In this document: positions 1 through 13,288 of the stretch, piece by piece | How positions within the stretch are numbered: position 1 is the stretch's first letter | Layout: each line of letters starts with the position of its first letter | Assembly: GCA_029783825.1 (NCBI GenBank) | Contig: JAREIK010003421.1 | Span: 698,802-762,801 of the forward strand | Direction of reading: 5' to 3' | DNA: 64,000 nucleotides | From: Sapria himalayana | Taxonomy: Eukaryota; Streptophyta; Magnoliopsida; Malpighiales; Rafflesiaceae | Position numbers and translations under genes: made by a program | The notes under the pieces: generated by a model | The model's database searches: none | The model's input: only the letters and a program-made list of their open reading frames with translations | What the model was told of the DNA's origin: nothing

Positions 1-2410
1 TCCCTCACTCTGCTCATTTGGTAGAACAATTAAAGTTGGAAAGATTATGAATGCACCATTTGGGCTTCCTAGAGGACTCAAAGTATGCCAAGAAAATCTT
101 GCCATAAACACTAATGCTTCATTTAGTTGATATATTCATATATCCTCTTGACTAAGCAATGAACATAGGTTATGATGGGTGTTGAGTCTTGCCTTATGTC
201 TATTCAGCTACTTTATAAAAAGAAGCCACTCATGCCTAATTAAAATAAAACCATAATGTCTTCATGCTAAGTTTCCTACCAAAACTTGTTATTGCCATTT
301 TTTTATAATTTCACTCCATCATCGAGCAATCAAATCAATCTTGATGCATTTCTTCCTTGACTTGTATGACCCTTTTGGCATGATGTCTTCATACATCTAC
401 TCCTCGAACTAAGATTTTTCCTCCTCACCTAAGCTTCACAAAAAGTTTGGATCTAAAAGTGAGTTCATCCCAAAGGAAAACCTCTTAATTAGTTGTGTCT
501 TAAAATAAAAGATGCATCCTAATTTGACTATTAGTAAGGAAGATTTGTCATGTTGGTTCGGATAGCTATTCTTAGTAAAGGAAGAAAGAGAATGCTAGCT
601 TTCTAGCCTGAAAGCCTAGCAGAAAAAAAGAGGTTTTATCATATACCCACTTAAGGAAGGGGTACATTTTGCTCTTGCCCACTTTATTAATTAAAATAAG
701 TATGATGCAAGGTGCTAGTCAGTCATACGTAGATAAGATTAAAGCTACTAGTCGGTAAGGAGGAAGGTCTAACAATTGACCAGACAATGGAATAGGTATT
801 CTTTTATATTTAATCGAGGAAAGATTACAAAAATTGACTACTTATGAAGCAAGCTAGTATGATAGTCAGCACTAAAGGTTATCCTTTAACTAGCCAAGTG
901 GAGTAACAAGGTTCCAATAGTAATCATCTTAATCATAAAGAATAGCAAGCTATTAAAACGTTAGATTAAAAGGACATTTCATCATCTAAACAAAAATTAT
1001 AAATAAGAATTAGGGAACTACTTTTTTATATTTTCATTATAAGGAAGCAACTATCATAATGAAGCTAGTAGTAGACAACTTATCACTTACTAAAAAAAGT
1101 TAAGGTAGAAAGTAAGGAAGCTTAGAAGTATAAGCACCACGTCTAGCTAAGCTTAGAAGGAAAATGATGGCTCTCTTCAGGCGAAACCTCTCTTCTCCTT
1201 AACAATATCTTGCTTTCTTCTTGGTTGAAAGAGAATGTCCAATGTACCAGACACAAACATGCACTTTTCTTTATTGTGTTGGCATTGACCTTCTCTTTGA
1301 GGGACAAGCACAACATCTAGGTAAGCGGCATCTAATTAAATTGATTCACCAATTGATTGATTTGCATTTCCATATGAAAAAAAGAGTAGGAAATATGTAA
1401 TATCTTCTAAATAAAAATCAAACTTGAAAAAGATTCCCATTACTTACTTTTCAATAGCTACCACTACACTATGTGGGCATACTATTCTATCCAGGTATGA
1501 AATGAAAATAGGCAACAAAATTGGCTGGAGAATGGATGCAAAACTTTACTAGAGTTTTTTTCTACTATCACGTGCATTGAATAAAGGAGATAAAGCCCAT
1601 CACACTTAAACTTTCAAGATGAAAGCAATGTGTTCGGTCTTCTCTTTCCTTAAAGAAGGTCTCTATCTCAATAAAGTTGGGGAATATGCCTTACCCTTTT
1701 CATTTTCATTTTCTTTCTATTCAAAGAGGGATGACAAGAAAAGAAAGTAGATTGAAGACAATTGAATTGAAACTAGGTAATTACCCTTACATTTAGACCT
1801 TTCAAACCTCTAATCGATTGTGTTCTTACTAAACCAAATATTCCAATCGTATCTCCTACCTTCTTGAATAAATGAAATGAGAAACTTTCCCTTTTTATGC
1901 ACTGTTGGTATGGTAACAAAGCCTATCAACCAAGATCAATAAAAAATCAATCCAAATGCTTAATTCAGGAAGAACAATGAAGCTTTATTTTGATTATAAA
2001 CTTTCTAGTTGTAGGGTGAGACAAGGGAGTTCCATCCTTTGTTGAAGCTTTCTTCTAAGTCTCAGATTGAAATTTGTATCTCAGTCAAATAGTGTAGGTG
2101 AAGAAAAAATATCTTTTATATGCCAGTGTCCTAAGCTAAGTTTATTATCATTGGATCACTCTTGATGTATGAAAATACTATTTTTCTCATCTCATCCAAT
2201 TGGAAAGAAGCAAGAAGAATACAAATAGAAATAATTCATTTAGAATAGTGAATCTAATAAAATCACTCACATAATGGTGTTAGGTCTCATTGTGAGCTAT
2301 CCAAAATGTTGGTCAATGTATGACTCTAATGAGTTTAAGTAAACCTCGGAGCACATAATATTATTACCCTTTAGTTTCTTAGCTTTAGTTTTTTTTTTAC
2401 CTTGGAGTTT

Positions 2411-2490
2411 GCTTGTAGAGAGAGTAGGTTGCTTGTAGATAGAGTAGGTTGCATGTAGATAGAGTAGGTTGCTTGTAGGTAGAGTAGGTT
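2411..2490. repeat. Tandem repeat, 4 x 20 bp
   Basis: Four consecutive 20-bp units of the form GCTTGTAGATAGAGTAGGTT start at 2411, 2431, 2451 and 2471, with one or two differences each. They lie inside a 109-codon minus-strand frame that shows no recognisable domain, so the frame is most likely a by-product of the repeat. Confidence 0.85.
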
Positions 2491-4610
2491 GCTCACATGC
2501 CGTTGTGTCTCTTCTACTAGGGTTTGGAAGAGATCCTCTTCGAGTTGTTGATGGTTCGATATCCACAGTATCACCAATGACCAATTCATGAGATAATAGT
2601 AAGATTGAGACATGTTGAATATCCATGCATAGGAGCTAAACTCAACATTCTTACCTATTATAAGTAGTTAGTTTTTATATATATACTATGTTATCTATTT
2701 TTGAATGTTGAAGTTCCAACCACAAGTCCTATAAGTTGAACAAACCCACAAGTACGAAGAATTGGTTCACATTTATTCCCAACTAATCAATAGAGTGACT
2801 AGTAGTAAAAAAGGTCTAAATGGTGAGTTTCAATTCATTAGCTTTCAAAACTTTTGGGATATTTACTAGTCATCACCTTGAGTTTGCCCTTCCTAATTAT
2901 GTCATTTTCTATTACCCATACTAGCATCAACAATGGAAGACTCTTTCAAAGAACACCAAGACAATCTAGATTAAAAAAAAAGACAAGGCTTTATTATTTT
3001 TTTCTCATTTGACCGACATGGCACGAGGTTTATACTAAGAATTCTCCACACTATTCCCCCCTCAGATAGACACAAACCATTAATCAATTCACATGAATAA
3101 TTGGTAGTTGATGCTTAAAATCAAATTATTACCTTGCAAAACATTTATCAATTTGATTGGTTTACTTTCAATGCTTCGAATAAACATGCTCTGTTCAATC
3201 AAAGTATTCCATCTCTGGATGCTTACCAATTCAATCTCACTAGTAGACTAATTTAGACGGGTATGTTCTATGCTATTGTGCCCTATGACTAGTAGGTCAC
3301 TTAGTAACTCCCTTTTGAGTAGGATTAAGATGGTATATCTTTTAGAAATCAAAAGATTATTTGATAAGAATATTTTTTTATAGACCCATTATATGCCCCC
3401 AAAAGCTGAAGCATGCGTAGCTTGAAGTTAAGCTTCCTGAGATCGGTGTTTTGCCTAATTTTGAGCTGAGCCTTCATTCTATCTCAATAGCCCTTGAAAG
3501 TAAGAGTAGTAAAATTTGTTGCATTATTGAATAATACTGCTACAATTAGCTCCTTCATGGTATTAGATTAATATCTATCTACTCTCGGACATCCTAACTG
3601 GATTGAAAGAATTGGTTGCATTATTAAAGGCTACCTCTTCCCATAAGCAGGTCTTGATAGAGCCTTTAGTTTAGTTTTTCCCCAACCAAGTTCTCCTCTA
3701 TGGCATTGTAGAATGATGAAAGTGAACATTTTTTAAACTATGGAATGTGAGAATTATTATAAGTGGTTTGAATGGATTTCTTTCCACCACATTCATAGGA
3801 AAGATCTATTCTTTTGTCTCTTTACCCCAATCATTGGTACATCTCCTTTTTCATCTAATCTCTATCTTGTAAATCTGTCATAGTTTGTTCTTCGGTCTTT
3901 ATCGTTCTTTAGCCAATTCCAATTCAATCAGGACTTCCTTTATTAGGATTGTCAGAAGTTCAGATTCTTTTATCATTTTAGGGTTTCATTCTAGGTCTTC
4001 TCCCATTTCCATGTAAAATAGCCTTGTGGATTTCTATTGCTCTTAGGCTAGATTGCTAATTCCTGTAAAAAAGCAAGATTTCTCATCCTCCAAACTATAT
4101 CAGTCTCTTCATATAATGCTCATTCTAAGTATGTAACTCATTTCTTGAGAATGAGAAAATCACAAATCATGAAAAGGTATTGAAATGCAAGACTAAGGAA
4201 GCCAAGTTAGTGAAACTATATATATATATATATTAAAAATTTAAATCCATAGCCCCTTGGGGTTCTTTTTGAATGAACTATGCAATGCTTTCCCTTTCTT
4301 TCAATTAAAAATATTCAAATCATCATCATATCTTATTTCTAATAAACTCGACTTAACTTATAAGAGAGGAAATTCTTAATCTAAAAGCGATATTTCTTTG
4401 TTTTTTAATATTATATTTTCTATTTTTAAGCCATTCGATCTATGATCAAGCTCTAAGGCCTATTGAAAGTAAAGCATCATTGATCTTTTTTTTTTAGTTC
4501 ATCAATCTCAATCTTTGAGAAGTACTTTTCTATGTTCTGGGAAGAAATCTATACTACAAATGATTCCCATAAAGTATGAAATTGAGAGTGGCACCCCCAA
4601 GGCCAATAAA

Positions 4611-4613
<3 letters not shown>

Positions 4614-4663
<50 letters not shown>
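4614..4663. repeat. (TA)n microsatellite
   Basis: About 25 uninterrupted TA dinucleotides. A shorter TA run lies at 4,216-4,233. Confidence 0.95.
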
Positions 4664-4667
<4 letters not shown>

Positions 4668-5643
4668 AAGATAAACAAGTACTCTACCCAAAAAAGAAAA
4701 AGTGGGAGTGAGAGACAAACTAGATGGAGCCCTTTGTACTATGGAATGAAGATTGGGATTGAACCTGCATGCTATTGATCCTATTGAGAGATTATTTTTC
4801 TCCTTAGAAAATTCTTCATCCCTAGCTACTAGAATTATAGAACTAACGATGTTTGTCGTAGGTAAACCTGTATGGAGTTGTATTGTGCCATCACTAAGGG
4901 TGACCTTCCAACATCAATTGACCTCACCCGAGTTTACCGAAGCTATGTTAGTTGAATTGGCTTATTTTATAAGTTAGATGAGGGAAGGATGAAATGGCAC
5001 AACCAAAGAAGTTTTTTAGAAAGGCTGAACACTAATGCCACCTCTAAAAGAAAAGAGAATACAATCATCATTTCATTATATCAATCACCCCAGCAACTTT
5101 CTCATCCATCATACCATATATGCTCCAAACATATACATTGATTGAAAATAATCTAGAAAATACCTAAAGTAGACAGAATATCCAACCAACTCCAATAGGG
5201 ATTGTTATAATAATCTCATTTTTCAACCAATTCAAATCATGCATGAAATTCTATTATTCTGTTATTTTCTGTTTCATGTCTCACAAAGACAAAACTCTAG
5301 CTATACTATTGCTATTTCCATCACCCAGTAGAGTATCATAATCATCAAGCTGAGAAAAATCAGACATGCAAATAGAGCGCTACCACCCCTGAGGCAAAGT
5401 TAACTAGGCAAGTAAGTCATGTTTTGTTTATATAGTTGGAGGTTAGTTAAAACTCATCAAGTAACTAAACTCTTTCATGCAGTTAGAATTGAAAGTTAGC
5501 ACTTATAAAGGTTTGACTTAGTATATCAGTATGGTTAAGGTTTCTATCCATATTTCATAGGTGTTAAATAGTTGGCACTATGTAAGGACTAAGGCTATGT
5601 CTAACAAATCCTCTCTATAAAAGTCCTACTTTCCTATTCTACT

Positions 5644-5660
5644 TCTCTCTCTCTCTCTCT
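5644..5660. repeat. (CT)n microsatellite
   Basis: A pure CT run. A second CT run lies at 5,891-5,908. The first follows a TATAAAAG box (about 5,617) by roughly 25 bp, an arrangement seen in LTR promoters. Confidence 0.85.
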
Positions 5661-5926
5661 ATGTATATCTAGCATTCATCATATAATGTGAAAGGTTAGG
5701 CATTTGAGAACCTAGAACTAAATCTATAGCATGTTAGATCTCTTAAAGGTGGTAGTTCACTAAGCAACTCATTGGGTACCATATGAAAAAAAATCATCTA
5801 GCAATTCTTCACTTCTAACTGAATAATAATGATTGAATAATTAGATGCAAATTCTTTTATCACTAATACTAAGTACATATTAGTCTCAATTCTCTCTCTC
5901 TCTCTCACTCTCAAACTTATTACATT

Positions 5927-7604
5927 TTAAAATATACAAATTTTATTAAGGAAATTTAGATATGTTGTGCTTACCAGTGAACCTTTAGCCTTAGTAGATC
6001 TCAAAATAATATGTTTACTCATGTACTTAATGAAACAAATATTAGCTTTGCTAAAAGTGACATTAAAATCATAAGGCCAATGGTGACCTAAAATAACATG
6101 AGCAACATACATAGGTAACACATCATAATATATTGCATCTTTATAACCTGTCATTTGAATAAAGATGTGACACCAATAAAGATGATCTTCATCACACAAC
6201 GAACTACATCAAAACATGTATCAATATCACAAATCAATATGAAACTCATCTTCATCACCAAAATAATCTAAAGATTAACAATTTGGTCTTCCTCATCCTC
6301 CAAATTACTCTATTCAAATTCTAATATTAATGCACATTGTTGATAAAAAGCTACAATATGACCCTTGTGATGATACTTATGATATATAATTGATGAGTTA
6401 CTAGCCTTCGACTCAATAGGAAAAACAGCACAAAAAGAATTATACAAACTCAACTTTGTGCTCCTAATATTAATAGGGCTGGGTTTATCATTTGATGACA
6501 TAGACTATGACCTAGATTGACATATGTGTGCAAAAAAAAGGGTATATTGAATTTGTAAACTTCTAAGTCCTTTTGATATGCATCCTCTATAGTATATAGA
6601 GCATGTAATTTAATTATCTTTTAAATGTCTAACTTGAGGTCATCAATAAAATAAGTATATACGACAAATTGATCATCACCATGGAACTCACTGTACCCAA
6701 GCCTAGCTTCCTCAAATTTAGGTGAATATTTAGTTACATCAAAAAATATTTGTTTTAAATTAATCATGTTGGAAAATAATTAATTTTTGCATGATGGAGG
6801 AATGTATTTATCTTATAACTTTACTTTTATCACACCTCATTGGTTGATGAATGGTTCACATTGATGAATCATGTCCTACAAAATATTTTGCAGTACATCT
6901 TAGTTGAATTAGTTAATTTGATTTTAGCAAGCCAAGTCCATTCACTATCAACCATCTCATATCAATCAAAATATTTCTCAATAACAACTAACTATTTAGA
7001 GAAAGCATCAGAATCTATCCTGCCATCAAATTTAGGATCATTAACTTTGACTTATTTTGTTGGCACCATAGAAGAGTGACATCCTCACTCAATTGATTGG
7101 ATGGTTAATTTGGCCTAGGTGGTGGGTAATCGAATAGAAATTTGGTACTAGCAAGTTGAAATTGATCATCTAGGATAAATTGAAGGCTCCCGGTTGAAGA
7201 TAACTTTGATTGAGGTTGAGAAATCAAAGTACTTCTGAAGTTTATCTTAACTAGATTATGATGTAAGTCATTTGTAAATTTATTAGATTGTTGTGAACCT
7301 CCAATATGTGATTATTTGATATGTATCCTAATATTTTTATTAGCACATTCATTGATTTCTTGTTTACCTAAATATTTAAAAAGTAAATTAATTTTTTGAT
7401 TCATTGCATGAGTTTGTTATTTGATGGTAGATTAATGTTGAGTCAATTGACCACTCATTGAATTTAAATTACTCATCAATGTAATGACTAAATCAAAAGA
7501 TGGTTTATTTGTATCATGATGATGGGCAATATAGACTAGACTATTATTTAGATCTTGAGATAAGTCATATAGTCTTAAGTCAATATTATTAAATATGTCA
7601 ATTG
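5927..7604 (-). pseudogene. Ty3/gypsy gag-protease remnant (main part)
   Basis: Minus-strand remnant of an LTR retrotransposon polyprotein. Three parts are recognisable in order. The first is a gag segment at about 7,604-7,270. The second is a zinc-knuckle region at 6,501-6,310, where the CxxC...GHI...C pattern survives with two Cys changed to Tyr (motif KGHIVAFYQQ). The third is an aspartic-protease C-terminal region at 6,199-5,927 with the phrases DVLPMYVAHVILGHHW and YDFNVTF, matching the family pattern DVVPMDxxHxLLGRPW. Several in-frame stops, such as the TAA at 7,432, show decay. No reverse transcriptase or integrase was found below 5,927. The 5' end of gag lies beyond the inserted copia element, at 13,685-13,747. 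Confidence 0.75.
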
Positions 7605-7899
7605 TGTTATAAATGTGAATGACCACATTCATAGAAAATAATTATGAACTTAATAGGTTTATTAATGAATCCTATAGATTCATGTCACAATAATGATTCA
7701 TGTAATTTCATCAATGAATCTCATTAATAAGGTTTGTATTTTATCATCTAAGAAGCTTATAAAATGACCCTTTGTTGAAATAAATCAACAGAAATAAAAG
7801 TTCTCTCATATTTTGCCTCTCACTCTCATATACTGGCTTTCTCTCATTCCCTCACTAACTTCAACTTTCTCACACATTAGGATCATCTGGTTTGCAATA
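7605..7899 (+). repeat. Copia 5' LTR
   Basis: Begins TGTTATAAATGTGAATGACC and ends around TTTGCAATA. It matches the 3' LTR at both ends but has about 95 extra bases in the middle (about 7,655-7,750), so one LTR suffered an indel after insertion. The 3' border is uncertain by 2-3 bp. The sequence just inside (TTATCA) is a poor match to a tRNA-Met primer site. Confidence 0.8.
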
Positions 7900-8032
7900 C
7901 ATTATCATCATGACACTCTATATTGCTACAGAGTATCAATCTCCTTTAAGATATAAGGTTTCTTATCTCTATATTACATATTATTCAAAATTCAAAACAT
8001 ATTTTCCATCGAACTATATATCCTTTGTTTTG

Positions 8033-9066
8033 ATGACAAATTTGGCAAAACTTGTGTTTGTGGCATTAGACATCACTAGGAAAAATTATTTATCATGGAT
8101 ACTTGATGTTGAAATCCATCTAGAAGCAAATGCTATTTGAGAAACAATTAAAGATGGTAATAATGTTTCCGATCAGGATAAAGCAAAAGCAATAATCTTT
8201 CTTCGGCACTGCCTTCATGAGGGGCTAAAAGCATAATATTTAATAATAAAGGATCCTCTTGTCCTTTGGACTAACCTCAAAGAGAGGTATGCCCACCAAA
8301 AGGTGGTCATTCTTCCCAAAGCCCATTATGATTAGATGCACTTACGTCCTCAAGATTATAAGACAATAAGTGAATATAATTTCATGTTGTTTTGCATTAA
8401 CTTACAATTGAAATTATGTGGTGAAAAAGTTATTGATGCGGATATGTTGGAAACGACTTTTTCTACTTTTCATGCATTGAATTTGCTTCTCCAGCAGCAA
8501 TATCATAAAAAGTAATTTAAGAAATACTCTCAATTGGTCTCCTATCTTCTCGTGGCTGAACAAAATAATGAATTTCTAATGAAAAATCATGAAGTGCATC
8601 CAACTTGTTCTACTTCATTCCTCGAAGTGAATTTAATTGCACATCACCCTCATAATCAAATATAAGGCTAGGGTTGTCACCATGGTCGTGGACATGGTCG
8701 AAGTCATTAATGTCATTTTGGTAATCGTAGTAGTAATTCCAAAAATTCATCTCGCCACCTGAAGTGGGAATGAAATGAGAAAATGATCAAGGGGAATCAA
8801 ATACAAATTCCATTGATAATGTATGTTATCATTATGGAATGAATGGTCATTAGTCGCATACCTATCCTATGACAAAATATTTTGTTGATCTCTATAAGGA
8901 GTCATTGAAACGGAATGAGAAAAAGGTGAAAATAAATTTCATCACTGAGTGTGGTACTTTCGATACACAATTTGATGATATTACTAATCTGGATATTGTT
9001 GATTCTTTATTGAGCCAAAAAAATATTTCTAGTTTAATCAATAGAAAAGTGCCCAATCTAGGATGA
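8033..9066 (+). pseudogene. Copia gag (nucleocapsid), broken
   Basis: Starts at the ATG at 8,033. The N-terminus (ALDITRKNYLSWILDVEIHL) is typical of plant copia gag proteins of the UBN2 type, and the next block (KAKAIIFLRHCLHEGLKA) continues it. Downstream a CCHC zinc knuckle is visible around 8,815-8,860 (VCYHYGMNGH). The frame is cut by a TGA at 8,138 and by several later stops, including one inside the knuckle. The last open part is 8,869-9,066, with a VDLYKESLK block seen in related elements. No functional product is expected. Confidence 0.8.
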
Positions 9067-9076
9067 ACATATTATC

Positions 9077-9569
9077 GAGTTTTGTACGGAAATAATGCAT
9101 TTGAAATAAAAAATCTAAAATATAACATGTGTTTCAAAAATATGCCCAGACTAGTGTGTCTGCAAACAGCGTGGCAATGGCAGTCATTGTGAATGACGGG
9201 CATTGCCACATGGTTGATTTTTTAAAATCATAGGCCGACGTTATGAATGCCGGCTATTGAAAACATTGTAAGTATCCCATTAGGCCCCTCGCCCCTTTGT
9301 GAAGCTTTGTTGAGCTTCAGCGAGCTTGTAGTGGAGCTCAAGGAGCTCCACAATGGAGCTCCAGCGAGCTCAAAGTGGAGCTCGCTGGATCTCGATATTC
9401 ACAACGCCAGCTTATGATTTCTAAAAAATCAATAGTGTGGCAATGGCAGTCGTTCACAACGATGGTCATTGCCATGCTATTTCCAAAAGTACTAGTTTGG
9501 GCATATTTTTGATACACGTATTATATTTTAGATTTTTTATATTAAATACATTATTTCCATACAAAACTA
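9077..9569. mobile_element. Mutator-like inverted-repeat element (MITE)
   Basis: Two arms of about 172 bp, 9,077-9,248 and 9,397-9,569, are inverted copies of each other. Both begin with GAGTTTTGTA or TAGTTTTGTA, followed by GGAAATAATG. The element is flanked by a perfect 9-bp direct repeat, CATATTATC, at 9,068-9,076 and 9,570-9,578 (the identity extends to 10 bp with the preceding A). Long terminal inverted repeats plus a 9-bp duplication are the hallmark of Mutator-like elements. The 150-bp core is GC-rich and full of GAGCTC palindromes. No coding capacity is seen. It sits in the gag-protease spacer of the copia element, so it is younger than that element. Confidence 0.8.
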
Positions 9570-9734
9570 CATATTATCTTAATGAGATAAATATTTATAT
9601 TATTACACTACTACGTATTTAATATTTATGAATGCATGCTTAAGTAATTACTATAATAAATATATTTTCATCATTTGTGTAGTTTTTTTATGTTTATCAT
9701 TTAAATTTATTTATTTATTTTTTTGACAAATGTT

Positions 9735-10740
9735 GACTTCTCAATGAAGAATATGGAATTATCACTAAAGGAACTATTTGATGATGATGCAAATGTTTGC
9801 CTCATAGACAGTACAACAACACACACTATACTTAAAATTTTGACATATTTTTTATTTAAAGAGGCAAACAAGTGTTAATACAATTTGTGGCATTGCAAAA
9901 CTAAATGAAGGCTCTAGAAGAGCTCATATCATATTGCCTAAAGGAACAAAACTTGTTATTGAAGAAGCCTTATATTTTGAAATGTCTCAATGAAATCTAC
10001 TGAGTTTCAAAGATATTCACAAGAATGAATATCATATTGAGACTACAAATGATGACAATGTCGAATATTAGTGCATTACGACTATTATTTCTAGAAAGAA
10101 AAGTATGATGGAAAGATTACCTGCATTTTGTTCTTGCCTATACTACCCCAATATTATTAGTATTAAGACAAATGCAATAGTTTACCAGTAGTTAACTAAT
10201 CACGATGAATTTATAATTTGGCATAACTGGTTGGGTCATACCGGTTCAATTATGATGCGAAGGATTATGAAGAATTCATCTAGGCATTCATTGAAAATTA
10301 TTAAGATATTACAAACAAATGAATTTTCATGTGCCACTTGCTCTCAAAGCAAATTAATCATTAGGCCATCACTAGCCAATATTGGGATTGAATCCTTTAT
10401 ATTTCTGGAACATATACTTGGTGATATTTTTTGGCCTATACAACCATCTAGTGGACCATTTAAATACTTTATAATTTTAATTGACGCTTTGACCAGATGG
10501 TCACACATTTGCCTATTATCAACTCGTAACTTGGCATTTGCAAGATTACTAGCTCAAGTGGTTCAACTACGAGCTCAATTTCCAAACAATCCCATAAAAA
10601 CTAAAAGACTTGATAATATTGGTGAATTCACTTCTCAAGTATTCAATGATTATTGTACTGCCATTGGAACAACCATTGAACATCATTTAGCACATGTTCA
10701 TCATACTCAAAATGGTTTTGCAGAATCATTTATAAAATGA
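9735..10740 (+). pseudogene. Copia protease and integrase, broken
   Basis: The protease active site appears at about 9,790-9,840 as CLIDSTTTHTILK, where the catalytic DSG has become DST. Integrase follows: the HHCC finger (WHNWLGH ... CATC) at about 10,216-10,350, then an open frame to 10,740 carrying the three catalytic acidic positions in GDIFWP, RLDNIGEF and NGFAES. The integrase core is thus conserved in motif although the polyprotein has many stops upstream and downstream. Confidence 0.8.
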
Positions 10741-11689
10741 ATTCAATTAATTGCAAGAACATTACTTATGAGAGATAAACTTCCTATATCCGCATGGGGG
10801 CATGCTATCTTACATGCCATAACACACATTCATATAAGGCCATAAGTTATCATGAATTCTCCCCATTATAATTAGTTCATTGTCAAAAACTAAATATGTC
10901 TCATATATTAATTTTTGAATATGCGGTTTATATTCCAATTACTCTACCACATCACACCAAGATGGGACCTCAAAGGAGGTTAAGAACATATGATGGATAT
11001 GAATCTCTATCTATCTATAATTATTACATATCTTGAACCATCTACTATAGATTTATTTATGGCACACTTTTCCAATTGTCATTTTGATGAAAAACATTTC
11101 CCAACATTAGGGGGAGAAACTAAGCAACTGGTAATAAAAATTAGCTATAATAAATCATCATTGTCTCACTATGATACTCGAACGAAATAATACGAATAGG
11201 AAGTTTAAAAGATAATTCATTTACAAAACTTAGCTAATTAACTTCCAGATGCATTTACTGATCTAAAAAGAGTAACTAAGTCACATATACTAGTTGGAAA
11301 TGTTCCTATTAGAATTGTTGTTCTTGAAGGACAACTTATTACTGATAATGAGATAAAGGGACAACTCGAGCATGGTAGACCAGTCGGGTCCAATGATACA
11401 AATCCTCATTAATGAAAAGGAGCAAATGATACAAATGACCAAGTTGAGATTAATATTAATCAAAAAAATTTCTCTAGTAAAACTTTAGATGAGTTAGTTT
11501 CCAAAAAGAATAAGATACCCAAGATTGATGGAAACGAAGAGATCTCTATTAATTATGTTATGACTGGGGAATGATAGAATCAAAATGAAATAATCATCGA
11601 TGAAATTTTTGAATATCATGTTGCATAAAATGTTGCAAATGAAAATGAGGATTTAAAACTAATGTCTATGAAAGAATGTAGACATCGAG

Positions 11690-13253
11690 AAGATTGACCC
11701 AAATGAAAAGAGGCCATAGATTGTGAATTAAAATCACTAGCAAAACGTAAAGTTTTTGGACTTGTTGTCCTGATGCCTTATGGTATAAAACTTGTAGGAT
11801 CTAAATGGGTTTTCATGTGAAAATGAAATGAGAATCATGAAGTTGTTAGATATAAAGCATGATTGGTTTCCCAAGGCACAAAGATCCAGTGTTGATTATG
11901 AAGAAACATTTTATCTTTTGGTGGATGCCACAACTTTTTGATTTTTAATTAGTCTAGTAGTTTGTGAAAAACTTAAAATGCATCTCATTGATATAATCAC
12001 CACCTACCTATAAGGCTCACTTGATAATGACATTTATATGAAAATACCTGAAGGATTATAGTTGCCTGATAGGTATGACTCTAATATAAGAAAGCTTTAT
12101 TCAATAAAACTACAAAGGTCTCTCTATGGCTTAAAACAAGTAGGATGTATGTGCTATAATTGCTTAACTGAATACTCGTTGAAACAAGGTTATAATAATG
12201 ACCCTATTTGTCTGTGTGTTTTTATAAAAAGGTATCAGTCACAATTTATGATAATTGCAATATATGTTGATGATTTAAACATCATCGCAACTCCTGAAGA
12301 GCTTCAAAATGCTACAAATTGCCAAAAATTAGAATTTGAAATGAAAGACCTTAGGAGAACATAATTTTGTTTTGGCTTGCAGATCGAACATCTCAAGGAT
12401 GGAATTTTTATGCACTAATCTACTTATATATCAAAGATCCTTAAAAGATTTTATATGGATAAGGTACACCCATTAAGTACTCTGATGATTGTGAAATCAC
12501 TTGAAACTATTAAGGACCCTTTTCGACCTAAGGAAAATGATGAAGAATTGCTTGGTCCTGAAGTACCATATCTGAGTGCTATAGGTGCACTACTGTATCT
12601 TACTAGTCACAATCGACCTAATATATCATTTGCCGTAAATCTATTAGCAAAAAATAGTTCTTCCCCTACAAGAAAACATTGGATAGGGGTTAAACATATA
12701 TTTTGATATCTTAGATACACAATGGATATGGATTTATATTATTCTTTTTTGTCCAAGTCTGGATTGGTAGGTTATGCAAATGTAGGATTTTTGTCTAATC
12801 CTCATAATGGATGATCACAAATGAGTTATGTCTTCCTATATGGTGGAACTGCTATATCTTGGCATTCAACAAAGCAAGCAATTATGCCACATCATCAAAC
12901 CATATAGAAATCCTAATAATTCATAAAGCAAGCCGAGAATATGTTTGGCTTAGGTCAATAATCAATCATATCAATAAAATATGTGGGTTGTCTTATCAAA
13001 GAGAAGTACCAACAATATTGTATGAAGATAATACAACATGCATATCGTAATCGAAGGCCGGATATATCAAAGGTGATAAAACAAAGCACATTTCCCTAAA
13101 ATTCTTCTTTGCGCATGATATTCAAGAGTGTGGTGCTATCGATATTCAATAAGTTCGATCTAGTGATAACCTCACCGATATATTTACAAAGGCACTAACT
13201 TCAAAGAGATTCAAAGAACTAGTATCCAAAATTGGACTATGACGTCTCAAAGG
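11690..13253 (+). pseudogene. Copia reverse transcriptase and RNase H, broken
   Basis: Reverse transcriptase blocks are spread over several frames: a 100-codon piece at 12,062-12,364 with LYGLKQ and the catalytic YVDD at 12,263-12,274, then 12,455-12,706 with PYLSAIGALLYLT. RNase H follows at about 12,840-13,250 with AISWHSTKQ, a YEDNTTCI block and a run ending FTKALTSKRF. Stops at 12,362 and 12,704, among others, break the reading. The order integrase, reverse transcriptase, RNase H confirms copia rather than gypsy. Confidence 0.85.
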
Positions 13254-13276
13254 TCTTAAGGGATGAGAGATGTAGA

Positions 13277-13288
13277 CAAAAGGGGGAG
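13277..13288 (+). promoter_or_regulatory. Upstream polypurine tract of copia
   Basis: The tract ACAAAAGGGGGAGC lies 200 bp before the 3' LTR, directly after the end of RNase H. It has the typical form of a copia plus-strand primer site, yet no LTR follows it. Confidence 0.6.

Larger units (their letters stand above)
1..5900. other. Unclassified non-coding stretch, no gene recognised
   Basis: No open frame here gives a recognisable protein on either strand. The texture differs from the rest of the window: it is less homopolymeric, with many mixed motifs such as GGAAAGAAG, AAGCTTCC and CTAGCTAAGC, and few long A or T runs. This resembles intergenic plant organellar (mitochondrial) DNA or a very old retroelement, but I could not identify any organellar gene, so this is only an impression. 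It holds a 20-bp tandem repeat near 2.4 kb and TA and CT microsatellites. Around 5,400-5,700 there is a TATAAA box upstream of a CT tract that could be the U3/R part of an old LTR. Confidence 0.4.

Noticed and set aside
4515..4778. 87-codon frame with a (YI)n run
   Set aside because: Runs through a TA microsatellite; no domain on either side.
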